In this document: positions 59,093-64,000 of the stretch, one piece after another | Position numbering within the stretch: position 1 is the stretch's first letter | Layout: the number at the start of each line of letters is the position of its first letter | Source of the DNA: JAKFEW01 sp036675505 | Lineage (GTDB): Bacteria; Cyanobacteriota; Sericytochromatia; S15B-MN24; JAQBPE01 | Direction of reading: 5' to 3' | Length of the DNA stretch: 64,000 nucleotides | NCBI GenBank assembly: GCA_036675505.1 | Contig: JAKFEW010000141.1 | Coordinates: 186,001 to 250,000, forward strand | The notes under the pieces: model-generated | Told to the model about the DNA's origin: nothing | Database searches by the model: none | Seen by the model: only the letters and a program-made list of their open reading frames with translations | Made by a program: the position numbers and the translations under genes

Positions 59093-60867
59093 CCACCTGC
59101 GTCCTACCGCTCCGCTCGCGGCTCGTGGCCTGCGGGCTCATGCTCGCCCTGCTGGGCGCGTGCAACGAAGACGGCATCCCCACCACGGCGGCCGGCCAGC
59201 AAGCCGCGAACACGAGCGTTCCGCAGATCGCGGCGGTCGAGGCCCAGTCGCTCGGCGACGGCATCGTCGGGCTGCGCGCGCGGGCCACTGATCCGGAGCG
59301 GAGCGCGCTCACCTTCACCTGGCGCGTGAGCGACGGCCAGCTGGTCTCATCGACCGGGCCCTCGGTGCTCTGGCGCGTCCCCAAGACCGCGGGCACGTTC
59401 TCCGCCACCGTCGACGTCACCAACGCCAAGGGGGCCAAGGTCTCGGGCACCCAGACCTTCACGGTCGACGCCGGCCAGCAGGTGTCGGCGAGCGGCCAGC
59501 TCTCGGTGCAGGCCCAGGCGGCCGCCCAGGGGGCCGGGGCGGCCGGGGCCAACGGGAAGTTCGTGGTGGCCTCGCCGCTCGGCCAGGTGGTGCCCAACCC
59601 GCCGATCGTGGGCGGCAACCCCTCGGCCCCGCTGGCCACGGCCGCGCCGGGGCAGCCCTTCCTCCAGCCCGTCTTCACGCCGGCGCCCGGTACCGCCACG
59701 CCGCAGCCGCTGCCGCCGCCGGCCCAGCCGATCGCCACGCCGACCGCGACCCCGCCGCCCCAGGTCCTGCCGGCCTCGCCGCTGCCCACGCTGAAGCCGC
59801 CCACGCCCGAGCCGGGCGTGCCGATCCCGCCGCCGCTGCGCTGGATCCAGTACGACTCGTCCAAGGTCCCGGCCAAGGACGTGAACCTCAAGGCGCTGCA
59901 CTTCCCGAAGCCGACGCGCGGCTGGTTCGTGGGCACCAAGGGCACGGTGATGCTCTATGACCAGACCGATGCGGCCGTCGAGCCCGCGCTGGTCTTCCGG
60001 AACTTCCTGGTGCCGAACACGTCCCACGTGTCCAAGGTGCATTTCACCTCGGACACCACGGGCTTCATCGCGGCCGACGACTTCGTGATGCGCACGACCG
60101 ATGCCGGCGCGAACTGGACCACCATCACGGACAACCTGTCGGACGTGGGCCAGCTCACCTCGCTGGTGGTGGTCAACGACCAGGTGCTGGTGCTCAGCGA
60201 CAACGTGGGCGGGGTCTACAGGACCGAGAGCGCCAACGCGACCGCCGCGACCCAGGTGTTCTGGACGACGATCAACACCAAGCCCGTCAACCGGCCTGGC
60301 GACCAGGCCAGCCGCCTGTACGCCGGGGCGGCGGTGCCGGGCGACCCGTCGATGACCTACTTCGTCGGCGACGCGATCTACCGGCTCGACGCCGACAACG
60401 CCGACACGGAGCAGGTCTGGAAGAAGATCCTCAACATGAGCGCCGCCCTGCCCGGCTCGCCCGATCTCGCGGACGGCGACGGTTACTCGGTCGCGCTGCC
60501 TTCCTCGAGCGAGATCTGGGTCGGCACGAGCACCGGCAACCTGTTGACCACCAAGGACACCGGCACCACCTGGAGCCGGCTCGGCAAGGATTCCTACCGC
60601 GATCGCGAGTTCAACGGCAACGACCCCTTCTTGTCGGCCCCGGGCCCGATCCGGGCGCTGGAGGTGCTGGACAGCTCCTTCGCGTTCCTGGGCGGCTTCG
60701 GCGGCGTCTACGACACCGTCGACGGCGGCAAGAACTGGCGCACGCTCAAGACGGCCTTCCTCGACGATATGACGGTCTTCGTGGAAACGCGGGACGGCAA
60801 GCAGGATTTCGGCGGCTGGGGGATCTCAGGCGGGGCCGTGTTCAGGTACCGGCCCGGCCTTCCCTGA
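59089..60867 (+). CDS. Lipoprotein with Ig/PKD-like and Ycf48-like BNR propeller domains
   Basis: A 592-residue lipoprotein; ATG 59089 overlaps the upstream stop as ATGA, so it is co-translated with the hook/rod gene. Lipobox LALLGAC. A PKD/Ig-like domain (about 40-130; ATDPERSALTFTWRVSDGQL), a Pro/Thr/Ala stalk (about 135-250) and a C-terminal propeller (from about 255) with Ycf48-type blades: KPTRGWFVGTKGTVMLYD, SDTTGFIAADDFVMRTTDAGANW, LTTKDTGTTWSRLG, VYDTVDGGKNWRTL. Ycf48 in cyanobacteria helps assemble photosystem II; a general assembly or binding role is all that is supported here. Confidence 0.82.
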   Translation: MTTCVLPLRSRLVACGLMLALLGACNEDGIPTTAAGQQAANTSVPQIAAVEAQSLGDGIVGLRARATDPERSALTFTWRVSDGQLVSSTGPSVLWRVPKTAGTFSATVDVTNAKGAKVSGTQTFTVDAGQQVSASGQLSVQAQAAAQGAGAAGANGKFVVASPLGQVVPNPPIVGGNPSAPLATAAPGQPFLQPVFTPAPGTATPQPLPPPAQPIATPTATPPPQVLPASPLPTLKPPTPEPGVPIPPPLRWIQYDSSKVPAKDVNLKALHFPKPTRGWFVGTKGTVMLYDQTDAAVEPALVFRNFLVPNTSHVSKVHFTSDTTGFIAADDFVMRTTDAGANWTTITDNLSDVGQLTSLVVVNDQVLVLSDNVGGVYRTESANATAATQVFWTTINTKPVNRPGDQASRLYAGAAVPGDPSMTYFVGDAIYRLDADNADTEQVWKKILNMSAALPGSPDLADGDGYSVALPSSSEIWVGTSTGNLLTTKDTGTTWSRLGKDSYRDREFNGNDPFLSAPGPIRALEVLDSSFAFLGGFGGVYDTVDGGKNWRTLKTAFLDDMTVFVETRDGKQDFGGWGISGGAVFRYRPGLP

Positions 60868-60962
60868 GACGTCACACAATTTTAACGTCAGCTTTGGCGG
60901 TCGTGGACCGACTAAAGGAATGAGAAGGCTCGTATGGCGGAGCCCGATGACGAGGTAGGGCC

Positions 60963-62234
60963 ATGGAAAACACCCCCTTCAACCCGACCACCGCGCCGAA
61001 CGTGGCCAACCGTCCCCTGACGGGGCCGGCGGTGCCCCCGCCGGGTGCGCAGGTGCCCGGCGCGATGGCGCCCGCACCCGCGATGGCGCCCGACCAGACG
61101 CAGCTCGCGCAGCCCGCCAAGGATCCCCAGGTCCTGGCGGCGATCGCCATCTACGGCTACCAGCTCTCCTCGACCAACCCGGTCGACGTGTCGATGGCGC
61201 TCAGCACCCTGGAGGGGATGGGGCCGCAGTACCGGGCGGAGGTCAACGCCGCCGTCGTGGCCCAGCTGAAGCCGGGCCTCGATCCGATGAAGACCGAAGT
61301 GCTGCTCGACTACGTCGCGCGCCACAAGGTGCGCGAAGCCGTGCCCATGCTCCAGCAGCTCACGATGGCCGGCGAGTCGCGCCTGCGCGCCGCCGCGAGC
61401 CAGGTCTATTCCGATGTCCTCGGCCTCGGCGCGAACGCCGCGGGCGTCCCACAGGCTCCCGGCGCCGCGCCGGCCGGCATGCCGCCCGGCGGCCCGCTGC
61501 CGCCCGCTGGTCCCCTGCCCCCCGAGCTCGTCGGCTACCTCGAGCGCCTGAAGCAGGACGGCCCGGTCGCCGCGCAGGCGGCGGTCGAGATCGCCCAGCT
61601 GCCGGGCCCCCAGATGACCGCCGTCGTGCGGGCCGCGCTCGACGCCAAGATCAACATCTACGGCATGGACAACTTGCTGTCGACGATCCTCACGAAGCGG
61701 GTCAAGGAGCCGGGCGCGCTGGATCTGCTGCGTCAGATCCAGAAGATGAACGGCTACGGCGCGTCGCAGGAAGCCAAGATGCGGGCCGCGGTCGCGCTCA
61801 TCTACCATGGCACGCCGCAAGATCTGCCCGACATCCTGCGGGTGGTGATCGGCAAGGACGGCGGGATCTCGACCAAGGCACGGAAGCTGCTGATCGACGC
61901 GCTGTCGTCGCGCCCCGACATGCTGAACAACCCGGTGACGACCACGACCTTGATCGCGACCATGAACGATCGCAACGCCTGGCCGGCCAACATCGCGGCG
62001 GCCAAGGCGCTTTCCGCGACGCGCTCGGCCCAGGCCCGCGACGCGCTGGGCGCCTCGCCGATCATCAACGACACGACCTACAACGAATCGGACCGCGTCT
62101 TCGTCATCAACCTGATCGGCAAGCACCCCGGGCCTTTCCCCTCCTACGTGATCGACACGCTGAAGAAGGCCGAGAAAGACAAGGAAGAAGCGGTGGCCAA
62201 GGCCGCCAAGGCGATGCTCAAGAAGATCACCTGA
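60963..62234 (+). CDS. HEAT-like repeat protein A
   Basis: A 423-residue soluble protein with no signal peptide; ATG 60963 with GAGGTAGGG upstream. After a Pro/Ala-rich N-terminus (about 1-50) it consists of helix pairs of HEAT/ARM type: KTEVLLDYVARHKVREAVPMLQQL, RLRAAASQVYSDVLGL, QMTAVVRAALDAKINIYG, RAAVALIYHGTPQDLPDILRVVI, ending in a Lys-rich helix. A Pro/Gly break (QAPGAAPAGMPPGG) divides the helices. Homologous repeats and layout recur in the protein at 62691. A protein-binding scaffold is likely. Confidence 0.75.
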   Translation: MENTPFNPTTAPNVANRPLTGPAVPPPGAQVPGAMAPAPAMAPDQTQLAQPAKDPQVLAAIAIYGYQLSSTNPVDVSMALSTLEGMGPQYRAEVNAAVVAQLKPGLDPMKTEVLLDYVARHKVREAVPMLQQLTMAGESRLRAAASQVYSDVLGLGANAAGVPQAPGAAPAGMPPGGPLPPAGPLPPELVGYLERLKQDGPVAAQAAVEIAQLPGPQMTAVVRAALDAKINIYGMDNLLSTILTKRVKEPGALDLLRQIQKMNGYGASQEAKMRAAVALIYHGTPQDLPDILRVVIGKDGGISTKARKLLIDALSSRPDMLNNPVTTTTLIATMNDRNAWPANIAAAKALSATRSAQARDALGASPIINDTTYNESDRVFVINLIGKHPGPFPSYVIDTLKKAEKDKEEAVAKAAKAMLKKIT

Positions 62235-62372
62235 CGCGCGTTCCCGGACGCTTCCATTAATCTTGGTTAAAGCTTCGGCATGAGCCGCAAGTGGTGGCGC
62301 CACGGGGAATATAGAGAACATACGAGCGGGTGGCGACCCGCCGATGAGGAAGAGACGAAGAGGAGGCTCCCG

Positions 62373-62639
62373 ATGCCCGATTACGGAATCAAAAGCGAAG
62401 CGCTCGGAACGGCGATGTACAAGACCAAGTCCGGTCTCGATGCCGACGCCAAGAAGGCCGGCAAGCTGGTCGACCTCGGTCTTTTCAGCATTCCGAACAC
62501 CTTCGGCCCGATCGACCTCCGGTCGCAGTCCCAGAAGGACGCCCAGCAGGCGCCGACGCAGTACCTCGACGCGATGCAGAACTTCTTCAAGGAGCTCTCC
62601 AAGGCCCTGGACAAGGCCATCGAAGTCAACCGCAGCTAG
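62373..62639 (+). CDS. 88-residue helical protein between the HEAT-like genes
   Basis: A small soluble protein; ATG 62373 behind GAGGAGG. I rejected the longer frame from 62280, which runs through a plausible promoter region with GGGGAATATAG. Two helices (SEALGTAMYKTKSGLDADAKKAGKLVD and QKDAQQAPTQYLDAMQNFFKELSKALDKAIE) flank a central non-helical segment with FSIPNTFGPIDL. Size and helix-turn-helix hairpin recall ESX/WXG100 proteins but the WxG motif is missing. It lies 51 bp upstream of the second HEAT-like gene. Confidence 0.65.
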   Translation: MPDYGIKSEALGTAMYKTKSGLDADAKKAGKLVDLGLFSIPNTFGPIDLRSQSQKDAQQAPTQYLDAMQNFFKELSKALDKAIEVNRS

Positions 62640-62690
62640 AACCCGGCCACCAACCGCGGAAACGAAAACGCATCAGAAGGAGGACTCTCC

Positions 62691-63926
62691 ATGGGTGACA
62701 CGACCTACAACGCCGGCGCTGCGCACGCTTCGGTACCCAAGTACCGGCTATTCCGCACGCAGCCTGCGGGCGGCGCTTCCGCGGGCGCGCCTGCGTACAC
62801 CAGCGACGCGCTGAACCTGAACCCGGCCGGCGGCGCTGGTGATCCGAACTACCAGGCGATGGTCCAGCAGACGGATCAGCTCATGCGCTCGGCCAACCCG
62901 GCCGATCGGTATCGGGCGATCGTGAACATGACCAAGATGCAGCCGCAGGATGCGATTCCGCGCCTGCAGTCGATCACCCAGACGCCCGGCATGGACCAGC
63001 AGACGGTCCAGTTGGCGAGCGAGGCGCTGCGCGTGATGTCGCAGATGGCCCAGCAGCCCCCCGGCCAGCAGCCGCAGCCTGGTCAGCAGCCTCAGCCGCA
63101 GCCTGGCTACAACCAGCAGCCGCAGCCCGGTCAGCAGCAGCAGCCGCAGCCTGGCTACAACCAGCCGCCGCTTTATGCTTCGGTGCCTCAGCAGCCTGCC
63201 CAGCAGCCCGCGTACAACCCCGGCGTGGCCGTCGGCCCGATGAGCCAGGACGACGCGGCGATGACGCTCCAGCTCCTCCAGCCCGAGCTGGCGATGGGCG
63301 GCGACAACGCGGTCAACGCGATCCGCCAGCTGGTGGCCCTGCAGGCCGCCAACCCCGGCATGAAGGATCACGTCTTCAACCTGCTCCTGAACCACATCTA
63401 CCACAAGGCCGACTCGAGCCTCCCCGAAGCGATCCGGGCGATCGCCTCGATGAACGACCCGCGGGCGTTGCCGTACCTCAGTGCGGTCGCGCGGCACCCC
63501 GGCGTCGGCGAGGACGCTCGCCAGGCCGCCATGGCGGCGGTCCAGGCCAACGCGCGTCAGCCCGGCGGTCAGCCAGGCGTGGCGTCGACGGGGGGCCAGG
63601 CGAGCATCGAATACATCCGGATGATGGAAGGCAAGCTGCACCAGAACGGTCAGACCGCCATCGAGGCGCTCGCCGAGATGCGGCAGGCCCTCGGCGCGGA
63701 TCCGCGCGCGCAGTCGCCTGCGCGTCAGGAGATCGTCCGCGTGTTGCTGACCTACGTCGCCACCAAGGCAGAGCCGACGGCGCTGCTTGGGTGCACGCAG
63801 ATGCTGGGCGAGATGAAGGCGCGCGAAGCGTTGCCTTACCTCGGGGCGCTCTCGCGCAACCCGGCCGTGGGCGAAGATGTCCGGCGGACGGCGACGGCCG
63901 TCGCCCGCCAGATCATGCAGCCCTGA
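62691..63926 (+). CDS. HEAT-like repeat protein B with Gln/Pro repeats
   Basis: A 411-residue soluble protein; ATG 62691 after AAGGAGG. Helical HEAT-like repeats (RYRAIVNMTKMQPQDAIPRLQSI, IRQLVALQAANPGMKDHVFNLLL, LPEAIRAIASMNDPRALPYLSAV, GEMKAREALPYLGALSRNPAVG) are split by a Gln/Pro linker (about 125-175) with repeats of QPGQQPQP and PGYNQ. The repeat DPRALPYLxAVARHPGVGEDAR resembles the one before the C-terminus. It is related in layout to the protein at 60963. The linker is probably disordered. The window ends 74 bp later. Confidence 0.76.
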   Translation: MGDTTYNAGAAHASVPKYRLFRTQPAGGASAGAPAYTSDALNLNPAGGAGDPNYQAMVQQTDQLMRSANPADRYRAIVNMTKMQPQDAIPRLQSITQTPGMDQQTVQLASEALRVMSQMAQQPPGQQPQPGQQPQPQPGYNQQPQPGQQQQPQPGYNQPPLYASVPQQPAQQPAYNPGVAVGPMSQDDAAMTLQLLQPELAMGGDNAVNAIRQLVALQAANPGMKDHVFNLLLNHIYHKADSSLPEAIRAIASMNDPRALPYLSAVARHPGVGEDARQAAMAAVQANARQPGGQPGVASTGGQASIEYIRMMEGKLHQNGQTAIEALAEMRQALGADPRAQSPARQEIVRVLLTYVATKAEPTALLGCTQMLGEMKAREALPYLGALSRNPAVGEDVRRTATAVARQIMQP

Positions 63927-64000
63927 TCAGGCGGATTTATTTGGACCCAATTAAAAGTCCATTAATTCGTGCAAGGTGAAAACACCGCGACGGTATATAC
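63927..64000. other. AT-rich 3' end of window
   Basis: Contains attaaaagtccattaattcg and ends with gacggtatatac. Probably the promoter region of the next gene, which is outside the window. No coding signal. Confidence 0.4.

Noticed and set aside
59089..60867. True Ycf48 photosystem II assembly factor
   Set aside because: Only the propeller blades are similar; the protein has an additional PKD-like domain and stalk and there are no photosystem genes.
62373..62639. WXG100/ESX secreted protein
   Set aside because: Size and helical hairpin fit, but the WxG turn is absent and no ESX secretion gene is nearby; kept only as a hint.
1..64000. CRISPR array, tRNA/rRNA genes, insertion sequence, prophage
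   Set aside because: Intergenic gaps are short and I saw no regular direct repeats, no cloverleaf-like sequence and no transposase or integrase.

Overview
The window is one continuous stretch of very GC-rich, gene-dense bacterial chromosome with about 51 protein genes. I see no rRNA, tRNA, CRISPR array, insertion sequence or prophage. Type IV pilus genes (three minor pilins and a PilT motor), many lipoproteins with clear lipoboxes and a flagellar hook/rod-type protein point to a free-living, surface-motile bacterium. The best lineage hint is the 170-residue Rossmann protein at 45263-45775. It resembles a short protein that is widespread in cyanobacteria, where it is called 'DNA recombination-mediator protein A'. 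Together with a ChlP-type geranylgeranyl reductase homologue (56320), a Ycf48-like lipoprotein (59089) and the absence of any photosystem gene, this suggests a non-photosynthetic relative of Cyanobacteria (Sericytochromatia/'Tanganyikabacteria'-like). That placement is an inference and needs phylogeny.

Layout. 1-7107: the end of an aldehyde dehydrogenase coupled to a lipoprotein with Asn-Asn-Gly-Gly repeats, an Ala-rich protein, an EF-hand/hydrolase lipoprotein, then a divergent monooxygenase and drug/metabolite-type exporter that share a 21-bp promoter region. 7246-11250: a three-subunit molybdenum hydroxylase and a small XRE-type regulator. 11389-16661: three lipoproteins, two of them recent paralogues, and a GH2 beta-mannosidase-like enzyme. 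16703-19744: RlpA, then a minor-pilin operon. 19754-26788: Sua5/YwlC, a MshEN-domain protein, arginase, a RecA-fold ATPase and a PilT operon. 27463-30684: a giant STAND-ATPase/SARP regulator. 30709-36075: two tandem NHL-repeat lipoproteins and HU. 36321-45775: a large orphan protein, large lipoproteins, a cardiolipin-synthase-like PLD enzyme, a thioesterase, a propeller protein and the cyanobacterial-type Rossmann protein. 45952-52820: a PcrA/UvrD helicase followed by two paralogous proteins that combine a WGDPH module (candidate Ca2+-induced self-cleavage) with EF-hands. 52854-63926: an acyltransferase-like fusion, an amidase/LysM protein, the ChlP-like reductase, a hook/rod protein with a Ycf48-like lipoprotein, and two HEAT-like proteins flanking an 88-residue protein.

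The most notable system is the pair at 48786 and 50805. Each has the same N-terminal helix module, a nearly identical GDPH domain, and two to seven EF-hand loops. Each also sits behind a duplicated leader in which two sequence blocks keep exactly the same 56-nt spacing. A second theme is transcription. At six genes (starts 6213-, 6235+, 11250-, 17908+, 23563+ and 26438+) a -10-like hexamer ends only 6-7 nt before the start codon and five of the six lack any Shine-Dalgarno (11250 has only a poorly placed AGGG), which predicts leaderless mRNAs. Most other genes have good AGGAGG-type sites.
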